Assembly (NCBI GenBank): GCA_945862165.1
Contig: CAMAXI010000001.1
Span: forward strand, 372,001 to 436,000
Length of the DNA: 64,000 bases
Direction of reading: 5' to 3'
DNA from: Chryseobacterium gleum
GTDB lineage: Bacteria > Bacteroidota > Bacteroidia > Flavobacteriales_D > Crocinitomicaceae
Part shown: one piece after another, positions 39,060 through 47,660 of the stretch
Position numbering within the stretch: the stretch's first letter is position 1
Layout: every line of letters starts with the position of its first letter
Made by a program: the position numbers and the translations under genes
The notes under the pieces: model-generated
Seen by the model: the letters and a program-made list of their open reading frames with translations, nothing else
Told to the model about the DNA's origin: nothing
Database searches by the model: none

Positions 39060-40619
39060 ATGGCTATAGAAACAAAAGGACTATGGAAAATAATCGGAGC
39101 TTCCTCCGTGGGTACGTTAATTGAATGGTATGATTTTTACATTTTCGGTAGTTTAGCGACAATTATCTCTACTAAATTTTTTCCTGCAGAAAATCCTACT
39201 GCAGCATTTTTAGCAACGTTAGCAACCTTTGCTGCAGGATTTGTTGTGCGGCCATTTGGCGCATTATTTTTTGGTCGCTTAGGAGATTTGATTGGGCGAA
39301 AATATACGTTTATGGTCACCTTGCTATTAATGGGTGGTGCAACGTTTATGATAGGTTGTATCCCTTCGTATGAATCGATAGGATTTATGGCTCCTGTATT
39401 AGTTTTACTCTTGCGACTTTTACAAGGTTTAGCATTAGGAGGTGAATACGGAGGTGCAGCGACCTATGTTGCAGAACATGCGCCTGCCAATAAACGTGGT
39501 TATTGGACTTCATGGATACAAACGACAGCAACAGTAGGTTTATTTATTTCTTTGTTGGTAATCATGGGAACGCGATTAGCGATTTCGAAAGAAGCATTTA
39601 ACGAATGGGGATGGCGATTACCTTTTTGGGTGTCAATCATCATGGTCGCAGTTTCGTATGTGATTCGTAAAAATATGGATGAATCGCCTTTATTTGCAAA
39701 AGTAAAAGCAGAAGGTCACGTTTCAAAAAATCCATTAAAAGAGAGCTTCGGAAACAAACAGAATTTCAAATATGTATTGCTCGCCCTTTTTGGGGCTACG
39801 ATGGGTCAAGGAGTGGTTTGGTATACCGGACAATTTTACGCCATGAGTTTTATCGAAAAAATCTGTATGGTCGACAAAATGCAATCAGATATGTTGATTG
39901 CCATTGCATTATTGATGGGAACTCCTTTCTTCTTAGTATTTGGAGCTTTATCCGATAAAATTGGACGTAAGAAAATCATGATGGCTGGGATGTTATTGGC
40001 AATGTTTGCCTATCGACCGATTTACGAAAAAATGTATCAAACAGTGTCGGTGAAAAACAAAACAGAAGTCGCTATAAAACATACTGAAACAATAAGTTTG
40101 GTCTTGAATCCAAAAACAGGATTAAAAGATTCGGTATATGCCAATACATTTAACTATTCTGATCAAACCGTTAAAACAGAAATAAAAACCTTGCAACTTC
40201 AGAAAAAACAAGGTAAATTATCTATCGCAAAAGAAGAAACAAAAACAGCAATAACGATAAATTCAGGTGATAAATGGACCTTGATTTGGATGGTGTTCTT
40301 ACAAGTGATTTTTGTAACAATGGTTTATGGTCCTATTGCTGCGTTTTTGGTGGAGATGTTCCCAACAAACATACGTTATACTTCGATGTCTCTACCCTAC
40401 CACATTGGAAACGGTGTGTTTGGAGGTTTACTTCCAGCTGTTGCAACCTACCTAGCGTCCAAAGCAAACGATGCGAATACACTTGCAGAAACAACTGGTT
40501 CAAAACTTCCATTTGACAAACCCTATTTAGAAGGTTTGTGGTATCCGATTATTGTGTCTGGGGTGTGTTTTGTGATTGGGATGGTTTATATTAATGGGAA
40601 GAAGAGGAATGTTGATTGA
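39060..40619 (+). CDS. MHS-family MFS transporter (metabolite:H+ symporter-like)
   Basis: A 519-residue membrane protein with about 12 predicted helices. The start TLIEWYDFYIFGSLA, MFS motif A GRLGDLIGRKYTFMV, the LLQGLALGGEYGGAATYVAEHAP stretch and second motif GALSDKIGRKKIMM are typical of the proline/betaine, citrate and shikimate MHS group; the substrate cannot be told. An unusual hydrophilic insertion of about 90 residues (about 325-412, YRPIYEKMYQ to INSGDKW) separates the helices after the second motif A from the last helices; most MHS members lack this. The final helices (VYGPIAAFLVEMFPTNIRYTSMSLPYHIGNGVFGG) are conserved. The next gene, a small two-helix protein, may be translated with it. 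Confidence 0.9.
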   Translation: MAIETKGLWKIIGASSVGTLIEWYDFYIFGSLATIISTKFFPAENPTAAFLATLATFAAGFVVRPFGALFFGRLGDLIGRKYTFMVTLLLMGGATFMIGCIPSYESIGFMAPVLVLLLRLLQGLALGGEYGGAATYVAEHAPANKRGYWTSWIQTTATVGLFISLLVIMGTRLAISKEAFNEWGWRLPFWVSIIMVAVSYVIRKNMDESPLFAKVKAEGHVSKNPLKESFGNKQNFKYVLLALFGATMGQGVVWYTGQFYAMSFIEKICMVDKMQSDMLIAIALLMGTPFFLVFGALSDKIGRKKIMMAGMLLAMFAYRPIYEKMYQTVSVKNKTEVAIKHTETISLVLNPKTGLKDSVYANTFNYSDQTVKTEIKTLQLQKKQGKLSIAKEETKTAITINSGDKWTLIWMVFLQVIFVTMVYGPIAAFLVEMFPTNIRYTSMSLPYHIGNGVFGGLLPAVATYLASKANDANTLAETTGSKLPFDKPYLEGLWYPIIVSGVCFVIGMVYINGKKRNVD

Positions 40620-40620
40620 C

Positions 40621-40645
40621 GGGGCTTCGAGAGCCTCAGCCACCC
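40621..40645. repeat. REP-like element copy 3
   Basis: GCTTCGAGAGCCTCAGCC (40624-40641) immediately follows the transporter stop codon. The arms GGCT / AGCC match each other, but not the arms of copies 1 and 2, while the CTTCGAGAGCCTCAG core is the same. Confidence 0.7.
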
Positions 40646-40688
40646 TTACAAACCATTTGGAAGAATGTTAAATACTAAAAAAATAGAG

Positions 40689-40910
40689 ATGAATAAATTA
40701 AAAAGAATATTGGGAATTGTTTGGTTGTTGTTAGCAGTTGCTTGCGCGTATTTTGGGATTGCAGATTTTGGTTGGCCTAAGGTGGCGCATGCGAAAGGGA
40801 ATGATGATTTGGTTTTTGGAATTATAATTCTGTTTGTACTGATGCCTATTATTGTTGGCGGTTTATTAAAATTTGGCTGGTATGCGTTGCAGGGTGAATA
40901 TGATGATTGA
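40689..40910 (+). CDS. Small two-helix membrane protein
   Basis: The ATG at 40689 gives 73 residues (MNKLKRILGIVWLLLAVACAYF...). Two transmembrane helices (residues ~7-25 and ~43-65) are separated by a short polar loop, and the protein ends ALQGEYDD. The pattern resembles small proteins that follow MFS transporters in Bacteroidota (possibly the DUF6814 type; from memory, unverified). It begins 69 nt after the transporter stop, with REP copy 3 between. Function is unknown; an accessory role for the transporter is a guess. Confidence 0.65.
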   Translation: MNKLKRILGIVWLLLAVACAYFGIADFGWPKVAHAKGNDDLVFGIIILFVLMPIIVGGLLKFGWYALQGEYDD

Positions 40911-40965
40911 TTTGAAAATTTGAAGATTAGAAGATTAGTTAATTTGAAGATTTGAAAATGAGAGA
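40911..40965. repeat. Low-complexity TTTGAAGATTAGAAGATTAG spacer repeat
   Basis: Short direct repeats of (AT)TTGAAGATT and GAAGATTAG units lie between two small membrane-protein genes. They look like a slippage-type intergenic repeat with no coding potential. Confidence 0.5.
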
Positions 40966-40993
40966 ATGTAACAACTAAATATTGTAAAAGTTG

Positions 40994-41281
40994 ATGAATG
41001 ATTACTTTTTGAAAGTAGGGCGAATATTAATGTATGTTGGACATATAGTTTTGTTCGCTTTTTTGTTTTTAGTGTTTTTTTATTGGATGTTTATTCCTGA
41101 AATGGATGCTTGTTCATTTCATGAGGTAGAACCATCTTGGTTGGTGCGATTTTTATTTGATTTTGATAGTGGTTTTCATCCTTTTCCTAATTGGATATTA
41201 TTCAGTTTTTCAATAGGGTTGGGTGTATTAATTACCTACCTTATAGTTAGAAAAAGAAATTCTGAAATTCAAAAAAGTTAA
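40994..41281 (+). CDS. Small membrane protein of unknown function
   Basis: The ATG at 40994 gives 95 residues (a TTG one codon earlier is also in frame). A first transmembrane segment (about residues 8-32, very Phe/Val/Leu-rich) is followed by a polar loop with two Trp and one Cys (about 36-65), a second segment (about 66-85, WILFSFSIGLGVLITYLIV) and a basic tail. I recognise no family. It ends 4 nt from the convergent DUF1801 gene. Coding is supported by the two clean helices and by filling the space between real genes, but remains less certain than its neighbours. Confidence 0.55.
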   Translation: MNDYFLKVGRILMYVGHIVLFAFLFLVFFYWMFIPEMDACSFHEVEPSWLVRFLFDFDSGFHPFPNWILFSFSIGLGVLITYLIVRKRNSEIQKS

Positions 41282-41285
41282 AAGA

Positions 41286-41666
41286 TTAACCGAAATTATT
41301 TTTTTTAAGTTTCTTCGCAGCTAATTTCAGTTCATTTTCTTGTACACGAAATAGCAGGATTCTTCGAATCAAGTCGTATGGTAATTCTTGATCTAACGGG
41401 AATTGAATCGTTCCTTTGGAATATTTATGCGATTGAATATCTTGCTCAAAGTGTTTTATTCCAGAACCTGTAGGATAGAAACCAATGTGTTTTTCATATC
41501 CAGCAAAATACACCAACATCCCATGTAACTTGTAAGCTGGCATTTTATAACTAATAACTTCTTCCGCTTTCGGAACTTCTTGAAGGATAAATTTACGGAG
41601 GTTGTTGAGATTGCCTTGGGATTGTATAGGACAGGAAGCAATGTAGGAGGTGATTTCGGGATTCAT
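41286..41666 (-). CDS. DUF1801 / YdhG-like protein (iron-chaperone superfamily)
   Basis: A 126-residue soluble protein. The pattern I-x-S-(x)8-L-x-x-LR near the N-terminus, EEVISYKMPAYKLHGMLVYFAGYEKHIGFYPTG, and a C-terminal KGTIQFPLDQELPYDLIRRILLFRVQEN are hallmarks of the DUF1801/YdhG family with a frataxin-like fold. Some members are annotated as intracellular iron chaperones, but the biochemical role is not settled. It is the last gene of a minus-strand run from 46713; only 5 nt separate its ATG from the stop of the 792-residue protein. Confidence 0.85.
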   Translation of the reverse strand: MNPEITSYIASCPIQSQGNLNNLRKFILQEVPKAEEVISYKMPAYKLHGMLVYFAGYEKHIGFYPTGSGIKHFEQDIQSHKYSKGTIQFPLDQELPYDLIRRILLFRVQENELKLAAKKLKKNNFG

Positions 41667-41671
41667 TTTCC

Positions 41672-44050
41672 TTAATTTACATAATAATCAAAATATTTAC
41701 ATTCTTTAATAAGTTCAGTATAGAAACGTGTGTTGTAAAATTTCATTTGTAAGGTATTAAAATTCGAGAGGAACCCTAGGTTTTTCATTTCATCGTAATA
41801 TTTTGTGAAATTTTCTTCTATAAAATCATCCCCACGATAATCCTCTGGAAAAGCACCATGTTTAAGCGTATAATTATTTTGTGCACAACGTGCTAACATA
41901 AAATGAATTTCTGCTTCTTGTTCTTTTGATAAGCCACCGTAATTCAAGGCGCTTTTAAAATAATTCTCACATACATTCATATTGAAATTTCCATTTGGTT
42001 CATAAGTACAACGATAGTAAGCCATACTTTTCCATTGAAGTCCATAGTAACTAGTATTATAATATGCTAAACCTAATTGATAGTAATCTAAAGCGGATTT
42101 TTTATTTTGATTTCTTTCAAGCAATTGCTTTGCTAATTCCAATTTGGATTGCTGATTGAATTCATATTTATTTTCATTAAACTTTCCGAAATCTGGATTT
42201 TTTAAAGTAAATCCGAAAGGATCACCAATAACAGACTTATTATTTTTAATATTTTCAGGAAGACTCGAAAGTAGTTGAATTGCTTCAGGTAAGCGCTCAG
42301 GTTGACGCATCAACAAACTTGCTTTAAATTCCTTAAGTATTGCTTCACAGTAATCAAAATCTCTACGTTCTTTATTTGAAGAATATGCATCATATCGAAC
42401 ATTAAAATAATATGAAGAAGCAAATAAAGAAAGTTTTGTCTCGGGAGTCTTCTCTAAATCAGTAATTAATGTTGTAATATCATCTACTGTTCGAACCTTT
42501 TTTGATTCCGCGTTTTGAAATTCAAGGTATAAATCATAATCAATAGTCAATCCTGAAAAAATTAAGGAAACAAACTTATTTTTTGTTTTATAACGTTCTT
42601 CAATTTTACTAAAAATAAACTCATTGATTGTATTATATTCTTCAATTAAAAAACTTTCATTGGTAAATACATTTTTATCCGTAAATGCATCATGCATATA
42701 AGGATAACTAGGATTATTTTTATTTAGCGAAAACAACTTATTTCCTATAATATTTTCATCCATCTCCGTTAATATACTTTTGGTCTCTAGGAAATTTACA
42801 ATGAAAATAACATCGTATTGTTTTTGAATATTTTCATTTGTAATTTGAATTTTTGACAGCACTTCAGAACAATCTTGATGTTGATGATCCAGATAATACA
42901 AATATGCAAGCGAAAGTTGCCAAAATGCATCTGACGAATCAACAGGAACCATTTGTTTATTGAACATAATAAGTTCTTTCAGATAAACGTTTAATTGACT
43001 CTTTAATAAATTATTATATTTCGTTTCTTCCGAATTTTCATCTTCGTTATTATCGAAAAGGTTAGCTCTTTTCAGTAAAATCTTCTCTATTTTATTAATT
43101 TCATGTGCCATAACAATACGGGCATACTCATGGTTTCCAAGAGATTGAGTAATAGATTCCAGATCTGAAAGTGCAAGACTTTTTGTTCGCATAGCACGCA
43201 TATAATGCAAGGCCATTTTCTCCTCTTGCGTTTTACATAATGTAAGTGTTTCATTGAAGTCTTTCTCCGAATTCAATTGTGTACTTAAATAAGAACTCAT
43301 TCGTTTTGAGGGACAATTCACATATACTTGGGTAAATAAATAGTTCGCTTGGTTGTTTTTCCCTTGTAATGCTAAACAACCTGCGTATTGCTCCATTGAC
43401 CAGTAACTTAAAATCGATTTACTTGTTTCAAAGTACATTTTATAAGTTGATGCAACTTGTTCCAATTGATTACTATAGCGATACAACTTTATTAGTTGAT
43501 ATGCAAAGCGTTCGCGTTTGAAAATATCCGATGTTTGTTTAATCAAGTTAGTAACTTCATTAATAAGTGGCTGAAAATTGGTGACATCCACAACTTGTTT
43601 TTCCTCAGCCCATGGATCAGGCGTATTTTCATTGATTAGCTTTTCTACTTTTAGAGCAACTTCTATAAACTGAATGAAAAATTGTTCTTTCTCCGAAATT
43701 ACTTTATCACTTATACGTTTTGCACGTAATCTTTTTAGTTCATTCACCTTATTTGTAAATGAATCTGACGGTCTATAGATAAAAGTTTTTAAGTCATCTA
43801 CCGTATACACATTTTCTAAATACTCCCACCAGCTTTTACAATTCTCATAGATAGCTATATCGCTATTATATTTTTCAGTATTGTAAAACCAAGCGTTATA
43901 GGTAGATGTATTTGCTCCATGATTGAACACAAAATTGCGGTCGAATAGCATTTCATAATCCATGTACGGGCTCCATGCACAAGCAATCGATTGAAAGCTA
44001 ATACAAATACTAAGGAATAGTGCGGTTAATCTGTTTAAAAAATACTTCAT
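41672..44050 (-). CDS. Large exported protein of unknown function (792 aa, helical repeats)
   Basis: The signal peptide MKYFLNRLTALFLSICISFQSIACA is followed by WSPYMDYEMLFDRNFV. The rest is mostly helical with TPR-like or Sel1-like stretches, e.g. YQLIKLYRYSNQLEQVASTYKMYFE, QLSLAYLYYLDHQHQDCSEVLSKI, DYYQLGLAYYNTSYYG and EIHFMLARCAQNN. No enzyme motif is visible. Its start lies inside the 3' end of the upstream lipoprotein gene (41-nt overlap, different frame), so translation of the pair is probably coupled and the two may act together in the periplasm or outer membrane. I recognise the pair only as unknown Bacteroidota proteins. Confidence 0.8.
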   Translation of the reverse strand: MKYFLNRLTALFLSICISFQSIACAWSPYMDYEMLFDRNFVFNHGANTSTYNAWFYNTEKYNSDIAIYENCKSWWEYLENVYTVDDLKTFIYRPSDSFTNKVNELKRLRAKRISDKVISEKEQFFIQFIEVALKVEKLINENTPDPWAEEKQVVDVTNFQPLINEVTNLIKQTSDIFKRERFAYQLIKLYRYSNQLEQVASTYKMYFETSKSILSYWSMEQYAGCLALQGKNNQANYLFTQVYVNCPSKRMSSYLSTQLNSEKDFNETLTLCKTQEEKMALHYMRAMRTKSLALSDLESITQSLGNHEYARIVMAHEINKIEKILLKRANLFDNNEDENSEETKYNNLLKSQLNVYLKELIMFNKQMVPVDSSDAFWQLSLAYLYYLDHQHQDCSEVLSKIQITNENIQKQYDVIFIVNFLETKSILTEMDENIIGNKLFSLNKNNPSYPYMHDAFTDKNVFTNESFLIEEYNTINEFIFSKIEERYKTKNKFVSLIFSGLTIDYDLYLEFQNAESKKVRTVDDITTLITDLEKTPETKLSLFASSYYFNVRYDAYSSNKERRDFDYCEAILKEFKASLLMRQPERLPEAIQLLSSLPENIKNNKSVIGDPFGFTLKNPDFGKFNENKYEFNQQSKLELAKQLLERNQNKKSALDYYQLGLAYYNTSYYGLQWKSMAYYRCTYEPNGNFNMNVCENYFKSALNYGGLSKEQEAEIHFMLARCAQNNYTLKHGAFPEDYRGDDFIEENFTKYYDEMKNLGFLSNFNTLQMKFYNTRFYTELIKECKYFDYYVN

Positions 44051-45008
44051 TATATTGATTTAGATGCTCTTGACTAATATGATATAAAATTAATTGATTA
44101 AACGTTAAATCACTCGAATTAAGAATATTAATTGCGGATTTTATTAAAGCAGGAGAAGTCGTTTCCAAACGAATCAGATCCCCTTTACACACATAATTTC
44201 CATGCAAATAGTGATTATTCAAAACCTGATAAATATTTTTTGTTACTTTTTTATAATTTGAATTCGCTAAATCCTTTTTAGAAATATCGTTGGCAATCAG
44301 ACTTAATTTTCCTAATCGAAATACTAATCCCCACTGGTATACTGGTAACGCTAAATCCAACGGTAAATCATACTTAGTGTTTTCAGTGACATATTGTGCC
44401 AATACATCTGTTGATATAATTGAATTTGGTGTTTCAAAGCGATCGATATCGTCCATATTATAACACATAAGTACGCCTTTCTCAACTGGCGGTATACCTG
44501 TTTCCTTTGGGTATTTCAATTGATGTAAACGAATTGTACTTGAAATAATGGTAGTTGGCTGAAGTATTTTTAATTCTTTAAGGAAATGAAAATAATGACT
44601 TTGGGTAGTGTTTGTCCAATCACAATCTAGTTGTATTTCTTTAACCCGAATAGACTGTCGTTTTGAAATCTGATTTACTAATTTACTTACTTTTAAAGCT
44701 AATCCCTTGTGATTTTCAGTAAACTTAAAAACATTGTTTTGTATATAGACACATGGTACAACTTCCTGATTAGGCAACGATTTAAAGTCGATTAATGCAA
44801 TTGGTTTCGCATGTTTATCCATATTTTCAAGGACCACATCAAAATACTTGACATATATTTTGTTTGAATTTAAATCTTTAAGAAGCTTTTTTTGAATCTT
44901 TTCCAGTGAGAATTGTTGTTTCCAATAGTAGAATGCAATTGGAGGGTGTTCTTTCGTAGAACAAGAAAAAATCAATAAACTAATAATTAGGTACACTATA
45001 AATCTCAT
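44010..45008 (-). CDS. Lipoprotein of unknown function, possible glycosidase-like (TIM-barrel) fold
   Basis: The ATG at 45008 (MRFIVYLIISLLIFSC; lipobox Cys16) is chosen over the frame-open start at 45032 because it begins the lipoprotein signal and avoids overlap with the pseudouridine synthase gene. The product is 332 residues. Features include PPIAFYYWKQQF, IRVKEIQLDCDWTNTTQSHYFHFLKELK (a strand ending in D-x-D-W, as at the end of a barrel strand), STTIRLHQL, KGVLMCYNMDD and LPLDLALPVYQWG. This order of strands resembles DUF3142-like glycoside-hydrolase-type barrels, but that is tentative. It overlaps the next gene by 41 nt. Confidence 0.7.
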   Translation of the reverse strand: MRFIVYLIISLLIFSCSTKEHPPIAFYYWKQQFSLEKIQKKLLKDLNSNKIYVKYFDVVLENMDKHAKPIALIDFKSLPNQEVVPCVYIQNNVFKFTENHKGLALKVSKLVNQISKRQSIRVKEIQLDCDWTNTTQSHYFHFLKELKILQPTTIISSTIRLHQLKYPKETGIPPVEKGVLMCYNMDDIDRFETPNSIISTDVLAQYVTENTKYDLPLDLALPVYQWGLVFRLGKLSLIANDISKKDLANSNYKKVTKNIYQVLNNHYLHGNYVCKGDLIRLETTSPALIKSAINILNSSDLTFNQLILYHISQEHLNQYNEVFFKQINRTIP

Positions 45009-45018
45009 ACTTGATTCT

Positions 45019-46713
45019 TCAAAATTCCGCATCCACCTGAAATGTAACCACTTCCTTACTTATCGGATGACGGAATGTTATACTTTCTGCATGTAAATGT
45101 AACCGATTACCTTTTATTCCATACAAATCATCCCCCACAATGGGTGTATTCAAACCTAATGGATGCGCTGCATGCACACGTAATTGGTGTGTGCGACCAG
45201 TCACAGGATAAAAATAAACCTTTGTTTGTCGCTTTTTTGTATGGATTGTTTCAAAATGTGTCAATGCTGGTTTTCCATGATCATAACATACCAATTGACG
45301 TGGACGATCATCTAAGTCTACGCGTAACGGAAGGTTAATTTCACCCGAAGGAATTTTAACGATACCATCTAACAAAGCGACATACCGTTTCTTGACCGTT
45401 CGTTTTAAAAATTGACTTTGTAAATGTTGATGAACTTCTTTGGTTTTTGCAATCAGCATTAAACCAGAAGTAGACATATCTAATCGGTGGACAATAAGTG
45501 GGCCTTTAGCATCCGGATAAAGTGTTTTAGCTCTTTCATATACCGAGTCTGAGATGTTTTTACCTGGAACGGACAAAAACTCCGAAGGTTTATTGAAAAT
45601 TGCCAAATATTCATCTTCATAGACGATAGGCAATTCTTTCCCTAAAGCAGGGTTGGTGAGCATCGGATTTTCATCCATTTCGATACCGGATAACATGTGT
45701 CCTAATATAGGTTCGCATTTTCCGCGACACGCAGGATAAAAATGCCCGTGTTTCTTTATTTCTGAATTTGGTGATTGTCCCCACCAGAATTCCGCCAACG
45801 CGATTGGTTTTAGTTTATGTAAAAAAGCATATTGCAACAATTTAGGAGCGGCGCACTCCCCTGCCCCTGCGGGTGGTTTTTGATCTTCCGTTGCTTGAAA
45901 AATTGCCGCTAAACTTTTTTGTTGTCCTTCGTTATTTAAGAAATAGTAATGATCGAAAATTTCTTGTTGACAAGCCGCTGATTTTACTTTTCGCGCTTCT
46001 TTTAATGCGTCGATTTTATCCGTGAAAAGTTGTGTTTTGGCTTTACTTTCTTCGATTGCTATTTTTGAAGCTTGCGTTTTGTCTTTAAGGTAATAACTTT
46101 CCTTCAAACTTTGTTTCACCAATAATTGCATGTAAGCGTCAAAATCGGTGGATGAAAGTTCATTCAGTGCTAATTGTTGTTGGTATTGATTTCTTAATCC
46201 GTCTCGTATTTTCTTATTTACTTTGATTTCCCCTTTAATTTGTACGAGTTCTTCTTGGGACTCTAGCATAATCCGTTCTTCTGCTTGCAATTGATTTTTA
46301 AAATCTTCTGCTTGTTCTAAGCTTTCAATTTCACGATTAATTGCACTAATAATATCTTCTTGTCTTCGGAAAAATCCGTCCTCTTTTAAGATATCAAAAA
46401 CAGGCGGGACAAATCGTTCGTGATGATTTCCTTTGGCTAGTTTTCCTGAAAATGCAGAAAGATATCCGAGTTCCCCATTTTCATTTTGAACCACTAATAC
46501 ACCAAACATTTTACCAATGACTAATCCTTCTTTTCCGGATTCAATCCCAAAATTATGCTCGAAATCGCTTTGATTCTCGATATAATCTTGTAATTCTTTA
46601 GCCGCTAACAAAGCAATTGGATGTGGGGCGTAATAAAACGGAAACGTGAATTTTTCTGGAAGCTCTATGTTTGAAACTGAAGAGTTAAAGGCTGTGAAAT
46701 GAGTAATTGACAT
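45019..46713 (-). CDS. RluA-family pseudouridine synthase with long N-terminal extension
   Basis: A 564-residue protein. The C-terminal ~210 residues are a RluA-type synthase: IVYEDEYLAIFNKPSEFLSVPG, the catalytic IVHRLDMSTSGLMLIAKTK (Asp of HRLD), RYVALLDG, TKVYFYPVTGRTHQLRVHAAH and GDDLYG. It isomerises uridines in rRNA or tRNA; the target cannot be told. The N-terminal ~350 residues include a long charged coiled coil (about 120-245), a Cys/Pro-rich segment (GAGECAAPKLLQYAFLHKLKPIALAEFWWG) and YPACRGKCEPILGHML. This extended form is known in several bacteria, but the role of the extension is not. It is the first gene of the minus-strand operon ending at 41286. Confidence 0.9.
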   Translation of the reverse strand: MSITHFTAFNSSVSNIELPEKFTFPFYYAPHPIALLAAKELQDYIENQSDFEHNFGIESGKEGLVIGKMFGVLVVQNENGELGYLSAFSGKLAKGNHHERFVPPVFDILKEDGFFRRQEDIISAINREIESLEQAEDFKNQLQAEERIMLESQEELVQIKGEIKVNKKIRDGLRNQYQQQLALNELSSTDFDAYMQLLVKQSLKESYYLKDKTQASKIAIEESKAKTQLFTDKIDALKEARKVKSAACQQEIFDHYYFLNNEGQQKSLAAIFQATEDQKPPAGAGECAAPKLLQYAFLHKLKPIALAEFWWGQSPNSEIKKHGHFYPACRGKCEPILGHMLSGIEMDENPMLTNPALGKELPIVYEDEYLAIFNKPSEFLSVPGKNISDSVYERAKTLYPDAKGPLIVHRLDMSTSGLMLIAKTKEVHQHLQSQFLKRTVKKRYVALLDGIVKIPSGEINLPLRVDLDDRPRQLVCYDHGKPALTHFETIHTKKRQTKVYFYPVTGRTHQLRVHAAHPLGLNTPIVGDDLYGIKGNRLHLHAESITFRHPISKEVVTFQVDAEF

Positions 46714-46833
46714 GAACTATTAATGAATCACTAAGTTAATAAGAGTTTAAACAAAATAATCTAATCGTACTATAAAATTTAGAGATTCAAATGATTCCTA
46801 TATCTTCAAATTAAATTATCCCACTCAATTCCC

Positions 46834-46841
46834 TATCTTTA
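46834..46841 (+). promoter_or_regulatory. Weak candidate promoter for queD
   Basis: TATCTTTA has one mismatch to TAnnTTTG, ends 22 nt before the ATG, and has TTA at the expected -33 spacing (46811-46813). Confidence 0.3.
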
Positions 46842-46863
46842 CACCAAATTAACACCCACGAAT

Positions 46864-47322
46864 ATGTCTACACTTCCAAGTATCCGAGTTACGAAAGACT
46901 TTACTTTTGATATGGCCCACGCGCTTTATGGGTATGATGGACCTTGTAAAAATATTCATGGACATACCTACCATTTAAGCATTACCTTACTTGGTAAACC
47001 TATTGCAGATATCGAACATGTGAAGTTAGGCATGGTTATAGATTTCGGTGACTTGAAAGAAGTAGTAAAGAAACACATCATTGAAGTGTTTGACCATGCA
47101 TTGGTATTGAATGAAGAAGCTCCTTATTCAAAATCAGAGGTGATTTCTAATGAGTTTGAGAAAGTAATATTAATGCCATTTCAACCAACGTGTGAAAATT
47201 TATTGTTGCACTTTGTAGAGTTGTTAGAAAATGAATTTGCGCACGAGACAAAATTGGTAGCGATTCGTTTACAGGAGACACCTAATTCAGGTGCGGAGTG
47301 GAGATTGGAGGATAATAAGTAG
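46864..47322 (+). CDS. queD: 6-carboxytetrahydropterin synthase (queuosine pathway)
   Basis: A 152-residue PTPS-family protein. Zinc ligands are visible as the His of FDMAHAL and both His of NIHGHTYHL, with the catalytic Cys in GPCKNIHGH. The family PTCENL motif occurs near residue 118 and the Glu-bearing RLQETPNSGAEW at the end. It converts dihydroneopterin triphosphate to 6-carboxy-tetrahydropterin, the second step in preQ0/queuosine synthesis. No other que gene is in the window. A tandem repeat array begins 14 nt after its stop codon. Confidence 0.92.
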   Translation: MSTLPSIRVTKDFTFDMAHALYGYDGPCKNIHGHTYHLSITLLGKPIADIEHVKLGMVIDFGDLKEVVKKHIIEVFDHALVLNEEAPYSKSEVISNEFEKVILMPFQPTCENLLLHFVELLENEFAHETKLVAIRLQETPNSGAEWRLEDNK

Positions 47323-47335
47323 GTTTAACTTTTTC

Positions 47336-47580
47336 ACCATTGAGAAGTTAAGAAATTTAGGATTGAAAGTGCTGATTAAGTTTCATTGAGAGACCTTTGG
47401 TCTTGTTAATCTTTTTACCATTGAGATTTATTGAGAAATTGAGGGATACGTAAAGATTGATTTAGGCACATTTAGAGACCTGTGGTCTTTGGTTGTTTTT
47501 ACCATTGAGATTTATTGAGAAATTGAGGGATTGGTGGAGATTGATTTAGGTGCATTTAGAGACCTGTGGTCTTTTTTTAG
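47336..47580 (+). repeat. Three tandem copies of the ~82-bp ACCATTGAG...AGAGACC repeat
   Basis: Copies start at 47336, 47417 and 47501 (periods 81 and 84). Each runs ACCATTGAG, (A)TTGAGAAATTGAGGGAT, GAGATTGATTTAGG, GCATT(G/T)AGAGACC and ends in the hairpin AGACC-TGT-GGTCT (TTT in the first copy) plus T residues; the last copy is AGACC-TGT-GGTCT followed by TTTTTTT (47560-47578). They occupy most of the 338-nt spacer between queD and the GxxExxY gene. The tail hairpins look like weak terminators. Confidence 0.85.
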
Positions 47581-47660
47581 ATTCCTTATTATTTGAAAAA
47601 CATTAAATTCCATCCATTTTTCTTTTGATAATATGCAAATTATTTGTATATTTTAGTATC

